From NCBI RefSeq assembly GCF_000149955.1, contig NC_030994.1, forward strand, positions 2,906,366-2,970,365: a stretch of DNA of 64,000 nt, written 5' to 3'. Below are positions 42,707 to 53,993 of this stretch, piece by piece (within the stretch, counting starts at the first letter, position 1; every line of letters begins with the position of its first letter). The notes under the pieces are model-generated. The model was not told the DNA's origin and did not search any database. It saw only the letters and a program-made list of their open reading frames with translations. This DNA comes from Fusarium oxysporum f. sp. lycopersici 4287. Lineage: Eukaryota > Ascomycota > Sordariomycetes > Hypocreales > Nectriaceae. The position numbers were made by a program, and so were the translations under genes.

Positions 42707-45700
42707 TTATAGAACCTCGCGAACAGGCAAGCTCCAGTTCTCAGGATGCTTCCACTTGGTCTCCATCTTCTCCCCATCCAACTTAAGAGCATCACCGAAA
42801 GACGCTGACTCGACTCTATGATGTCCACCAACCGAGCTCTGCGCATTTCGAAGAATCGAGAGGTAAAACGACTCATCCTTGTCGTCCTCACCAGCCTTGC
42901 TTTGGTGGCTGTGATGAGCCCACTTCAGCCTCTTAGCCTGGTCCGTAACCAACTCGGCAAGATCATCACGGCCTGAAATGGCATCGCTGTCCATGTTGCC
43001 GATCTGCTCGAGAAGATGGACATGGATGTCTCGTGCTGCCTTGTGGTTACCGCATGTGTTGTGAAAGCTTGCGCGGAGAGTCTCACAGTCGACTGTGAGG
43101 TGGTGAAGAGAGCCATAGACGTCGCGAAGGTTGTAGCAGATGCTCTCGATGAGAGACATGGCTGCTGATTGATGGCCTGCAGCGAACTTGACCTCGCAGA
43201 GTCGACGACCAGTAGCAACAGTCGCAGCTCCGGACCAGTTACGGCTCATGCGTGTATCCCAGAGGTACTGAAGGATACGTTCAAGCATGGAGAAGTTCTT
43301 CCTCTCACCAAGAAGACGAATGATGACGTTCAATTGATCAAAAGGAATGGTGCCAAAGTCGATGTCGAGACGACCGACCTTGAGGACTTCGACAAGGATC
43401 TCTGATGAGATTTGTTGAAGCTCAATGATGATATGATCATGGTCGTGAGTGTGACGACGCGAGAACGACTCTGAGATCTTGAAGGCAAGCTTGACAACAT
43501 GAGAGTGCTTTGTCTTGGTGAGCTGTCGGAAGTAAACTTGAGACCACTTCAACAGCTGAAGCGAAACCTTGAAGTCCTTGGCCTTGTAGACCTGAAGGCC
43601 AACCTCGACCAAGCGCTCGAGAATATCAATATGCACAACTTTCTTGTTGACGTTGGAAAGAGTCAACTCGAAGAGCTGCCAGAGCGACTCAGAAGATACG
43701 GATGTTGAGCAGAAGCCCTTGAACATCTCCCACATATCTGTACGGAGCTTTCGCACCTCAGTCTGTCGACCCTTGAGTTCGAGGAAGGCGATGAGACGGG
43801 CACCAGCTGCGAGACGCATGTGGATAGGACGGCTTGAGGTTCTGACGGATACGGACCATGCTTCGTAGAGACAGGTCTCAGTGTAGACGTCGCGAATGAT
43901 GATGTCGAGCATGTTCTCGCGTTCATAGCCGCAGAGAAGTTGCTCAAAGGCGTGGATGAAGATGAAACAGCGTCGATCAAGATGCGCAAGACGATCCTCG
44001 TGACCGAAACCGCAAAAGCCCTCAACCTTGCTCTTCTCACCCATGAGGACCTCTTCCTTGAGAGTTTGGATGAACTTGATACCAAACTCGACGGAAGATA
44101 ACTCACGATACATCTTGGACAAGCTGCGAGCAATGTCGAAGAGGACAATTTCATTGCGCTCTTCGACGAGAAGGCCGACGATGTACTCCTCGATGACCTT
44201 GATGGCAACAGAGATACTCTCGCGACGCTTCTGCTTGCGATGATAGTCGACGATGCGGGTAAGTGCTACCAAGACCTTCTCGTGGGAGTAGGAGAGTTCC
44301 CATTTGAGGGAGACGAATGAGTCGATGAGGAGGGTTTCGGCGCGATGGCCAAGATCGCAGTGACTCTCAAAGAGAACTGACAAGCGATACTTGGCAATCT
44401 CGAGAAGAGCGATGATGGAGTCGCCCTCGTCACAGCAGTGAATGTCGAATTGACACAGCTCCTCGTAGATAGAAACAGCTTCGACGTATCGAACCGTGTC
44501 AATCTCAAGGATCTTGGCGAACTCAATGCTCGCGCGGATGTAGTACGCATGAGTAGCACCAAAGTCCGCAAGAATGACAGCTCTAAAGCTCTCAGCCAGG
44601 TGAAGACGCTCAGTATGTTGCTCATGAACACCAAGAATTATGAGATACTCCTGATACACCTCGAACCACTGCTCAGAGCTGATGATCTCGTGGTTATGAC
44701 GATGCTTCTCAATTGAGTTCCAGAGGAAGCGGAACCAAGTGAGAGTCTCGGAGTGTTCGCTGTGTGACTTGTGAAGAGAAAGGCAGACTTTCATGAGGAT
44801 GGAGATGTAGGCTGGGGGACAGGAGTCAAGACCAAAGTCGCCGAAGCCACGAAGGATAATGAGGAGTGAGTCAACGGACCCGTGACATTCGAGCCAGTGG
44901 TTGAGATGACACATGTGAAACTCCGCCTTGAGCTGCGTAAGCCTGAGAATGATGATCTCAAAGCGAGACTCGAATTGGGCCACGATAGTCTTCTCACTTC
45001 CACTTGAGCGATGGGTGCCGAAAGATGCAGTGATGTCAACAACAATGTCAACAATCATAGCAAGGGAAGACTGGAAGATAGAAGTAACCCTATGCGAAGC
45101 ATGGCTCGCCTCCAACTTCTCCACCATCTTAACAACAGTCGCCATCGCATCATCAAGAACCGTAAAGAAACGCTCAACGGCAAAAGAATACTTCCCCGCA
45201 AACCCAAGAAGGGTCTTACACGACGAAAGAACAAGCGCAGAGCTATCATAAGTCGATACCTCAATCATCTTGATCGCCGTCATGATCTTGTCAAACTTTT
45301 TCGCAAAGGCCTCAGCTTTCTTGAGCGTTTTGTCAAGACGACTTCCCTTCTCCGGCATGTATCGCAATCTCTCGTTGGTGACCATGGCGAGAAACTCTTT
45401 TGATGTAACGGAGCGTGCAAAGTCGAGAGGTTTACCGCAGACGCGGGCATATCTGTCGACAGCCCTCTGCATATGCGAGTCAAGCTCGAATGAGAACCCT
45501 TCGTAATCTGCTCCGTGTTTCCAGATAGCTTGCGTGTCGTATAACTCGCTTGCATAAGAGGAAGAAGAGAAAGACAAGTCTCGCTTGGAGATTATAGACA
45601 TGGCCTGGGATGCATGGCGCGTCGTTGCGCTGGAGAAGTCGCGGTGGGAGAGAACAGTTGTCGTGCCGGTACCGTACTCAAAAACTGAAGACCGAGCGGG

Positions 45701-45992
45701 CGCGACGATGCTTTCGGTGTCGTGGTGGTGGATTATACTCTCGGCGGGCTCGTCGTCTGATGAAACGGAGCCGGAGCGGATAGGGCGCGTTTGAACGGTG
45801 GTGAGCCAGTTGGACTTGACGTTTGATGGAGCTGACTCCAGCTGGTGGACTAGAGAGGTCAGTGGGAGAAGGGATATGAAGGGAAGAAGACGTACGTTTG
45901 GCTTGGCTGAGCATGTTGTCTGTTTCGCGGCCGAAGAAGATATCTGCAAACATGAGCACTGCCTTCGAGGATGGCATTGAAGCGAGGACCAT
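42707..45992 (-). CDS. Large hypothetical helical protein, unassigned
   Basis: Two exons, 45992-45896 and 45849-42707, spliced by a 46-nt GTACGT...CTAG intron, give 1079 aa beginning MVLASMPSSKAVLMFADIFF. The unspliced frame would instead give an N-terminus starting MQISSS that reads through the intron; the spliced form looks more natural. The protein is almost entirely helical, rich in Leu, Glu, His and Ser, with repeated paired-helix units of about 35-45 residues in the middle (SIYEELCQFDIHC, DSIIALLEIAKYRLSVLFES, EKVLVALTRIVDYHRKQ). These suggest a TPR-like superhelix but do not fit the TPR consensus well. No signal peptide, membrane segment or enzymatic motif. Function unknown; probably a fungal-specific scaffold. 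Confidence 0.7.
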
Positions 45993-47116
45993 CGTGGACC
46001 ATATATCTAGTGATGAAGGGGCTTATCTGTCTTCACGCTACAGATGCGCTCCAGACCTTGATCGCCATGCTGAGGCAGGGTGTTCCTCATGAACTAGTGG
46101 TTTGAGGAGAGCTGGACGGTGAGACAATACGAAGCCCAGAATGTGACGCCCTGGAATTCATTTCCACCTCGTCAGCCATATCACCCCAATAGTCTCCGAT
46201 ATCTCACCTCGAATTGCATATCACGCTCTTGAGGCTTCATCACATGAACTGGCTATCCCCGAAATTGGATTGAGCCGAGACCCTTATTTTCAGCTGTTGC
46301 TCGGGTAAGCCACAACGCCACGAAACAGACTATTGGCTCTAGAATTGGGCCATGTCTCAATATGTGATTCAACGCCAGGCTGAAGGTCAGCTCGCCACGA
46401 GGGAGTTAAGGTATGTGGCAAAAATTGAGAGACGCGCCGTGCCGTGATTGAGTATGGGGAACTTGAACGCCCGTACTTTAGATAAATCTGTTTCGAGGGT
46501 CATCCCCAGGGATGGGTTGAGAAGAGCGTATGGCAGATCATTCAATTGAACTTCAATAGTGCCATGGAATTAACAGCAAGAACTAAACTTGAAGCCATCA
46601 TGAATTGGCCTGCTCAATTTCATTATTGAATTTCCGAATTAAATTCTCGTTAATCGCGCCTTGACTCCCTGGCCTTGGCTGGCACGCGTTCAGCCAGCCA
46701 GGGTAGCAGCTCAGCTTCAACCATGTCAGCCACATTTGACGAATTTGGATGACTATCTTCCATGATTCTGAGACATACATATATAGCTCCAAAGTTGAGT
46801 CAGTAAGAAACCCTAATCAAGGCATTGCCCTGTATGAATACCTATCTGGCGCCTCCACTCCGTTGTATGGTGGCGAAATCACTCGATAGGTCGACCATAC
46901 CATGCCACGGATTGTCCAAAGTGGCATTCGATTTGGCCTCTCGATAATCTGAAACAAGTGAACGGCTGAGAAGGGAGGGCCTCGGGCCGTCCGTTCTTCG
47001 AGTTATGCCCTCTGGTCTTCAGCCGCAAGCCACAATATCCGTTACGCGTGCCTCGAATCTCAGTCACTAATCCTTCAGCAACGCCACTTCTTGGAGAAAC
47101 CATCTGACACCAATCA
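45993..47116. other. Intergenic, 1.1 kb
   Basis: Between the 5' end of the large hypothetical gene and the 3' end of the transposon-split regulator. Only short ORFs; no repeat or RNA gene recognised. Confidence 0.5.
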
Positions 47117-47443
47117 TCACAGAGATTCCAGAGGCCCAGCCGTGTCCATAAGCCACATGTCTAGATCGAAGTCTTGGATGCTGGTAGGATCTTGGATCTG
47201 ATTATCGAGAAGGCTCTACAGAAACTATTAATATGCATGATGTGCGGAATATGATCTCCAAGCCTTACCCAGTCGATGCTGTCAATCATGTCGAAGTCTG
47301 CCATCTGATCCGCGAAATTGTGCGTCAGATAGTCTGGTGTTTTTGTATTTGTCGTCGCAGAAGTCGGCCAGCTCTGAGCAGCCATTGCGGTTGATGACGT
47401 GTTGATAAACTCGTTGACTCGCCGTATAGTTGAGTCTAGGGCA

Positions 47444-47642
47444 TGTTGTTTATATTGCGCAGTAGTGCTAGGTGAAAATATATATATTTTATGAAACTTG
47501 GTTTTTTCATTAGTGAGATGAGAGTTTTTCTCAGGTTTATATCTCTAAATGATTTCATCTAGGACTTTAAACTTTAAATCTAGGACTTTCAGACTGTTAG
47601 TCTGAATCCTGAAGGGAAGGGGGATCCCCGGATTTTCCAACA
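47444..47642 (-). repeat. 3' LTR of the copia element
   Basis: 199 bp, starting TGTTGTTTATATTGCG and ending TTTTCCAACA on the plus strand, identical to the LTR at 52147-52345. A G-rich stretch just inside (complement of 47643-47656, GGATGGGGGCG) is the likely polypurine tract. Confidence 0.95.
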
Positions 47643-47662
47643 CGCCCCCATCCACCTTGTCT

Positions 47663-50600
47663 TCAGGGCACAGAGTCATCGTGGACTTCAGTACTCCAAA
47701 TAATACGACCTGCTTCCTCGATCGGACATGCACTGACTCGAATTGCTTCTAGAAAGTGGCCATGGCTGACGGCGTTTAATGGTTTAGTAAGTCCGTCTGC
47801 TACCTGCTCATGTGTGCTGATGTATTGTACATCAATATTCCCGGCTTCAACTTCTTCTCGGATATGGTGCTCGGTTAACGGAATGTGCTTTGTCCGTTGG
47901 TGAAGCTCAGGGTTTCTGCATAGCTTTAGGGAACCCTGATTATCGCCGTTCAGTGGGATAGGCATATGTAGCGGAAGGAACAGTTCAGAGAAGAGGTTCC
48001 TAGTCCAGGCTAATTCTCTGGCACACTGGGAGAGTGCTGTATATTCAGCCTCGGTAGTCGATAGTGCCACTGTTTCGTGCCGTTTGGCCCTCCATGAGAC
48101 TGTAGATCCTTCAAGTTGAACAAGCCATCCAAACGTCGATCTTCCCGTAACAGTGTCGCCTTTCCAATCCGAGTCGGCCCAAGCTGTGATGCTCCAAGCG
48201 GATTCAGGATCTTTCTTGACGCCCCCAAGCACCAGGCCGTGGTCCCTTGTCTGCTGTAGATAGCGAAGACCTCTTTTGATCAATCGTGAATGTGCTGGTG
48301 ATGGATTCGACATGTATCTTGAGAGTACCGAGAGTAGGAAAGCTAAATCGGGTCTGGTTTGGGTCATTCCATACATCAGCGAGCCGGTTTTCGAGCTATA
48401 GTCTTCTCGTTCTTCTGGAGAAGCCGAGTCGCCATTGTCTCTTGGTTGCAGTGTCGAGAGTGAATTTCGCTCCATCGGGGTCTTGACCGGTCGGCAATCT
48501 TCCAAGCCGAATTTCTTCAGTATTCTGGTAAAATATGCATCCTGGGAAAGGTAGATCAGCCTTGAGTTCCTGTCTCGGGTTATTCTTACTCCAAGAAAAT
48601 GGCTGGCGGGACCGAGATCAGTCATCGTAAAGATCTCTCCCAGGCGGGCTTTGTACCCTTGGATTGCTTCCTTGTTGCTGCCCATGATGAGGAAGTCATC
48701 CACATATGTGATGATAATCACTCCCGTTGTGGGATTGTGATATACGGCCGTGTCAGACGTTGCTTGTCTGAAGTCAAGGGATTCTAAGGTCTTCTTCAGC
48801 TTCTTTTGCCATTGCCGAGGCGCCTGTTTGAGTCCGTAGAGGGATTTGATCAATTTGCAGATCTTCTCAGTTGAGAATCCTGCCGGACGGTCTTCTGGGT
48901 GTTGATCGAAATACTCGACAAGTCCTTCCGGCATTTCGATAAAGACTTGTTCATCGAGATCCCCTTCCAGAAACGCCGTCGACACGTCCATCTGCTCAAT
49001 TTCCCAGTCAAGACAGGCAGCAACGGTGAGGAGGATTCTCCAAGTCGCCGCTTTGGCAACAGAGGCAAAAGTCTGGTTGTAGTCAAAGCCGAACTGTTGT
49101 TCAAAGCCTCTGACCACCAGCCGTGCCTTGAACTTGTCGAGGTTGCCGTCCTCGTTTTTCTTGACCTTGAATACCCACTTGACTGTAAGTGGCCTATTGT
49201 GAGCTTGGGTGCGGTCCAGCATGCGCCAAGCTCCTTTCTTGAGGAGGCTGCGCAGCTCACTGTGTATTGCTCTGAGCCAATGCTCCCTTTGCGGACCTTG
49301 AAGCGCTTCAGTCATTGTTTTGGGCTCAGTGATCACCTCTTTTCGGAGATCGGGCAGCTTAGCTGATGTCATGGATGTTGTCGTCTGTCCATACTGAGGA
49401 TTATGCACCTCAGCATGCTGAAGATTGTTCACTTCAGACCTTTGTGGGCTTGGAGTCTTTGTCTGCTCCGTGACGGACTGTGGCCGGCTTGAGATGGGAG
49501 CTCCGTTCTTGCGGATTTCCGGCTCAACATCATGCTCAGTTTCGGTCAGGAGTTCTGTCTCCCCAACCTTTTCGTAGAATTGTACATTTGCAGAGCGGAC
49601 GATCTGATGTCCCTTCCTGCGAGAGGGCACCCAGCAGGTGTAGATCTGTGAACCTTCCATGCATAGGTAGATTCCAGCCTCTCCTCTTGGGCCAAACTTG
49701 TGTGATCTCAATCTTCGTTCCTGCGGTATGTGTATCGTGACTTGTGAGCCGCAGATTCGTTCTCCGGACAGATCCGGCTTGTTGTCTTGTCCGGGAAAGG
49801 CCTCGTTGAGAAAGCTTTCCATGGGAGTGAGGCCATCAATTGCCCTGGTGGCTGTCACGTTTGTCTTGCGCACCATATCTTCCAGGACCAATGGCCAGAG
49901 CTCTATCGGGATTCTTTCCGATTCCATGGTTGCTCTGACTTTGTCAAAGATGATGCGGTTAGAGCGCTCAGCAACTCCGTTAAATTCAGGAGTATATGGT
50001 GTCGTCTTGATGATCTTGACGCCGTGAGTGTACTCGAGGTTCTTGAGAGACGCACCATAGAGCTCAGAGCCGCCATCCATCTGGATTGCGTACACTCGGA
50101 TGCCATACTGAGTTCGTATCTTGGAGATGAGCTGGCCTAGGAGTTCCGAAGCCATCCCCTTCCTCGTGAATGTGTAGGCCCATCTCATTCGATGCCTGTC
50201 ATCTGTGGCAATCATTCCCCATCGTTCGCCTCTAATGCTCGGTGGATTGACTTTGAAGGTGTCAACATGAATGAACCCGGCCCTGGAGGCTCGTTTCCGT
50301 TTATTTCGCGGAGTCCATCGTAGGGCCTTTGCGATGTCGCAGGCGAGGCAGTAATTGAAAGGCTGATGGTCGTGGTGGCCGTCACAGTACATTCCTTTGG
50401 TCATTTTGGCAGTCTGTGACACCTGATATGCGTTAACATGGCCGAGTCTTCGGTGCCAAAGGTCGACATTCAGGCATTGATTTGATGAAGCAGTGTGGTG
50501 ATTGCATGGTTCTGGCTGGAGTTCTGAGGCGGCCTGGTTTGAAACAGTAGTCTTTCCGACCTCAGTGTTCACGTACAGACCGTCCCTTCCTATGCGGAGG

Positions 50601-52078
50601 AGACCAAAGACATCTCCTGTTGGGTCATACATGTCGTTCCCGTCTATCCAGCCGCCGTTCTTGTATAGCCTGAGTCCTGACATGACATTTACCGGAAACT
50701 CAGGGATGAACAGCGTGTCTTTGAGGTTAATTGTGACCTGCTCACCCCATTTGTTTATGAAGCAAATTTTGACTGTCCCCCTACCGAATGGGTACACCTT
50801 CCCACCGCCCGTAACGAGGACCGTTCGGGTTGCAGGCTGCAGTTCTGTGAATAGGCTTTGGTCGTTGCAGATGTGGACTGACGAACCTGTGTCGAACAGC
50901 CATTCTGCGGTTGAAGAGATGTTATCAAGGGAGACCTTACACGTCTCTGTATTGTCCATAGGTAGCTCGTCTGAGACGCTGTCTTCAAGGATCAGAAAAG
51001 ATCGCTCGACTGTCATATGATTTGATTCCTTGATATGGAGATTCTTGGTGTTGTCGCGTTGAAGATCATGCTCCATGAGTTCCTTGGCGAGGCGGACTGC
51101 CCAGTCAGGTCGCTTATCCTTATGGGCAAACCAACAATCATTTTCGTGATGTCCTCTCTTCTTGCAGTTCGTGCAGGTATGGTCCTTATGCTTGCCGACC
51201 CGATGATTGGTTTCCTGGCTGGATTTGTTCGTGGCTCGTAGGTTCTTTGAAGAACCTCTCCTCCGGCCACTTGCCTCTTGCTTTCTTGCGGTCGGGCCCT
51301 TCCTTCCGGTCTTTTTACTGTGAGCCCAGTACGTGGAGGCAGTGCCATGACTATCATCATCATCTGATGACCTGTTTTCATCAATGAGATCTTGCTGCAT
51401 TGATCGTAGTGTTGGCGGATGCTCCGAGCGTAGGAGAGCGCGCTGTCTGGCAGTCCAGTCGGGGTACTCGTTCTCGCAGGCAGTCAGATAAACAACCTTT
51501 TTGAGGGTATCTGAGATTGGTTCTTTCTGCTCGAGGAGAAGTTTGACGAGTCGTTCAAAGTCGACATTAAATTGTGGAATTGTCTCGTAAGAGCTTGTTT
51601 TGATCCGGATGAACTGGTAAAGTGTTGTCTGCAGAAGAACTGGGCCCGTGCCAATACAATAGGCCTGGAGAAGGTTGAACATCTCCTGGGGATTCTCAAT
51701 CCCGACTAGTTGACTAAGTGCTTCTCCAGTGCAGTTACCTCGGATGGAGACGGCAGCTTTTGCCGCCCTGATCTTTTGATCCATAGTCTGCTGTTCCTCG
51801 GGAGGGTAATCACCAAAGACAGCATCTTCGAGACCATTGATTCGAAGAATGGCCTTCTGAGCTGGGCAATATTGCTCCCAATTGGAGGGTCCGCCTAGCT
51901 TGAGCTCTTGCGGAAGGAAAAGAGTATTCTTTTCAGAGATGACCGTGGTACTGTCATACATTGAGGATGGTGTGTGGTCTTGACCTGAAGCACCAGGTCG
52001 CGACGATTCGGATGCAGGCGATACTCTGATTGTGTTGCGGGTTCGCATGGTGGAACGTGGGGCTCGTCGTGACGTCAT
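47663..52078 (-). CDS. Copia gag-pol polyprotein
   Basis: A 1471-aa uninterrupted polyprotein in copia order. Gag occupies residues ~1-350 (SNWEQYCPAQKAILRINGLE, DFERLVKLLLEQKEPISD) and carries a CCHC zinc knuckle from residue 302 (CTNCKKRGHHENDC). The aspartic protease has Asp396 in WLFDTGSSVHIC. Integrase begins with the HHCC module from His542 (WHRRLGHVNAYQVS...CLACDIAK), followed by HVDTFKV, AIQMDGGSELYG and TPYTPEFNGVAERSN, giving the DDE residues. Reverse transcriptase covers KWVFKVKKNEDG, QMDVSTAFLEGDLDE and the active site YVDDFLIMG (Y1125-D1128). RNase H shows WADSDWKGD and VALSTTEAEYTALS. All domains are present and there is no frameshift, so the copy may be autonomous. Confidence 0.97.
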   Translation of the reverse strand: MTSRRAPRSTMRTRNTIRVSPASESSRPGASGQDHTPSSMYDSTTVISEKNTLFLPQELKLGGPSNWEQYCPAQKAILRINGLEDAVFGDYPPEEQQTMDQKIRAAKAAVSIRGNCTGEALSQLVGIENPQEMFNLLQAYCIGTGPVLLQTTLYQFIRIKTSSYETIPQFNVDFERLVKLLLEQKEPISDTLKKVVYLTACENEYPDWTARQRALLRSEHPPTLRSMQQDLIDENRSSDDDDSHGTASTYWAHSKKTGRKGPTARKQEASGRRRGSSKNLRATNKSSQETNHRVGKHKDHTCTNCKKRGHHENDCWFAHKDKRPDWAVRLAKELMEHDLQRDNTKNLHIKESNHMTVERSFLILEDSVSDELPMDNTETCKVSLDNISSTAEWLFDTGSSVHICNDQSLFTELQPATRTVLVTGGGKVYPFGRGTVKICFINKWGEQVTINLKDTLFIPEFPVNVMSGLRLYKNGGWIDGNDMYDPTGDVFGLLRIGRDGLYVNTEVGKTTVSNQAASELQPEPCNHHTASSNQCLNVDLWHRRLGHVNAYQVSQTAKMTKGMYCDGHHDHQPFNYCLACDIAKALRWTPRNKRKRASRAGFIHVDTFKVNPPSIRGERWGMIATDDRHRMRWAYTFTRKGMASELLGQLISKIRTQYGIRVYAIQMDGGSELYGASLKNLEYTHGVKIIKTTPYTPEFNGVAERSNRIIFDKVRATMESERIPIELWPLVLEDMVRKTNVTATRAIDGLTPMESFLNEAFPGQDNKPDLSGERICGSQVTIHIPQERRLRSHKFGPRGEAGIYLCMEGSQIYTCWVPSRRKGHQIVRSANVQFYEKVGETELLTETEHDVEPEIRKNGAPISSRPQSVTEQTKTPSPQRSEVNNLQHAEVHNPQYGQTTTSMTSAKLPDLRKEVITEPKTMTEALQGPQREHWLRAIHSELRSLLKKGAWRMLDRTQAHNRPLTVKWVFKVKKNEDGNLDKFKARLVVRGFEQQFGFDYNQTFASVAKAATWRILLTVAACLDWEIEQMDVSTAFLEGDLDEQVFIEMPEGLVEYFDQHPEDRPAGFSTEKICKLIKSLYGLKQAPRQWQKKLKKTLESLDFRQATSDTAVYHNPTTGVIIITYVDDFLIMGSNKEAIQGYKARLGEIFTMTDLGPASHFLGVRITRDRNSRLIYLSQDAYFTRILKKFGLEDCRPVKTPMERNSLSTLQPRDNGDSASPEEREDYSSKTGSLMYGMTQTRPDLAFLLSVLSRYMSNPSPAHSRLIKRGLRYLQQTRDHGLVLGGVKKDPESAWSITAWADSDWKGDTVTGRSTFGWLVQLEGSTVSWRAKRHETVALSTTEAEYTALSQCARELAWTRNLFSELFLPLHMPIPLNGDNQGSLKLCRNPELHQRTKHIPLTEHHIREEVEAGNIDVQYISTHEQVADGLTKPLNAVSHGHFLEAIRVSACPIEEAGRIIWSTEVHDDSVP

Positions 52079-52128
52079 CTTGAGTTGAAGTTTGGTTCTT
52101 TGATTCAGAAGAGAAACCCGGTGTTTGC

Positions 52129-52146
52129 TAACCCGGGCTCATAACC
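52129..52146 (-). other. Primer binding site matching the tRNA-Met anticodon arm
   Basis: Directly inside the 5' (right) LTR the plus strand reads TAACCCGGGCTCATAACC. The 12 bases GGGCTCATAACC equal the anticodon arm of eukaryotic initiator tRNA-Met around the CAT anticodon. The primer would then be a 5' half-tRNA, as described for Drosophila copia, rather than the 3' end of a whole tRNA. Confidence 0.6.
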
Positions 52147-52345
52147 TGTTGTTTATATTGCGCAGTAGTGCTAGGTGAAAATATATATATTTTATGAAAC
52201 TTGGTTTTTTCATTAGTGAGATGAGAGTTTTTCTCAGGTTTATATCTCTAAATGATTTCATCTAGGACTTTAAACTTTAAATCTAGGACTTTCAGACTGT
52301 TAGTCTGAATCCTGAAGGGAAGGGGGATCCCCGGATTTTCCAACA
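52147..52345 (-). repeat. 5' LTR of the copia element
   Basis: 199 bp, identical to the left LTR. The interrupted host ORF runs into this LTR and ends at the stop at 52248. Confidence 0.95.
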
Positions 52346-53993
52346 GGGCATGAGAAACTATTCGTCCCTCAGACGTTTCTGACGAACTGGACCATATTTC
52401 ATGGGCCCTTTCGACAATCGCCAGATATTTGCGTAACTCGACATCCTCGGGATAGGCACTCATTCTCGTACCATTTCGTATACTTATGGTTAGATCCAAG
52501 CAGATAACCATAGCAGCCAGAGTAAAGTCACTCAGTGTCAAGGACGTGATCATCCACTTCTTATCATGCAACAAGCCACCTGGTAGAGTAATCTGGTGTA
52601 TCTCAGCCTGTCTCTCAAGTAGCCTTTCCGCTGAATCAAGAGAGGCCTTTCTGGAGAACGCAAAGCGACCGTCTTGTCGATCTGTCAAGTATTGACGATG
52701 AAGAACGATGATGCTCTTGAGGTGCAGCAGCTCTATGGTAGTTCTGCTCATTATGATACTGACTTCGTCAACGATGAAGCTAGTGAGTGGTTTGTACTTG
52801 AAGCTATCGGGTATTTTGTCGTAGGCTGCCCGGACTTCAGCGTCCAGTGCAACTGTCTCTTCGTACGACGGTGGCGTAAGTGACCGTGTATGTCTGACCA
52901 CTTTCTTGAACATTGCCATTACAGAAGCTTTTACGATGGCATAAGAGATAGTCGTATTCTCAGAAAGAGGTCTAGACGGAGGCAGTTCCGCGATACCAGG
53001 GTAAAAGTCCGATTGGTTCAGGTTCCTCGGCAACTCAGTATCACAAAAGTCCGATGGTATCATGCTTGGCAGACCCATCTGGAACGACATTAGAGAATCA
53101 AGCTGGTACAAACAGACCCAGACTCGTCTCCTCATCTCCCCGTCGAACGGAGAAATCCTGGAGCCTGGTACCTTTGTCGAATCTCGATGGTAACCCTTGC
53201 AGATGGCAAGTTGCACTACCTTACCCATGAGGAACCAGAGATTGGTGTCTGAAACCTTGGCGCGAAGCCAGCATCCGACGAGAAGTAGGAGAAAAGCTTC
53301 GACGGCGTGTTCAGTGGCGGCAGTGTAGTTGCTCAAGAGGAGACATTCTTGGGTTTTCTTGGAAAGAGCTTTGCTGGAGGGAATCGGGAATTGAGCGGAG
53401 CGTGCCATGCCTGAGATTTCGTAGACGCCTGCTGATAGACTGAGAAGAGCTAGGAGTAGTGCGATCCACACTGGGGAAGTTTCTGATGGCGAGTCCCAGA
53501 ACGATTCATACTGAGGCAAAGTTAGTCAAGCTTCAGTCAGACGTTTCGCATAAGGCTTGCCTCTTGTTGGAACTTTTTCGGATGCAGGATAGCTATCATT
53601 CCATTGTCAGCTTCAACCAAACAGTGCATCAAACTTCAGACTAGCTTACGCATCATGGTGTAGTGCGACAGGAAGAACACAGATATCAGTGTATCACAAA
53701 CCTGTCGTGGCGGCAAGGCTGATAAGATATGCTCAATTGACAGGCCATCAGGAGATCCCATGTCAAAGTCTGCCTCACTCGTAGACGCCTCATTATTCAG
53801 CGTAACTGAACTGAGAGTCGAGGTCTGCGGGCTAGCGGCAGGTAACTCATCACGAATGGCTCTGATGTTCTCGAGGATAGAGGACCAGTGGCTCGAGTCG
53901 ACTTGGCCCACGAGGCCGCTGGTGATGTTGTCGTCACTGTGAGCGACAGCCTCTGATCTGAAGTTTTGAGAAGGCTGAGCATTTCTTGGGCTC

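Larger units (their letters stand above)
47444..52345 (-). mobile_element. Complete Ty1/copia LTR retrotransposon
   Basis: A 4902-bp element with 199-bp LTRs at both ends (TGTTG...CAACA), a single gag-pol ORF and a 5-bp target duplication GGGCA at 47439-47443 and 52346-52350. The two LTRs look identical base for base, so the insertion is young. It is read right to left, so the 5' LTR is the right one. It lies inside an exon of a Zn2Cys6 regulator gene, in the same orientation as that gene. Confidence 0.97.

Noticed and set aside
45850..45949. N-terminus starting MQISSS for the 1079-aa protein
   Set aside because: It reads through a clean 46-nt intron; splicing gives a more natural start at 45992.
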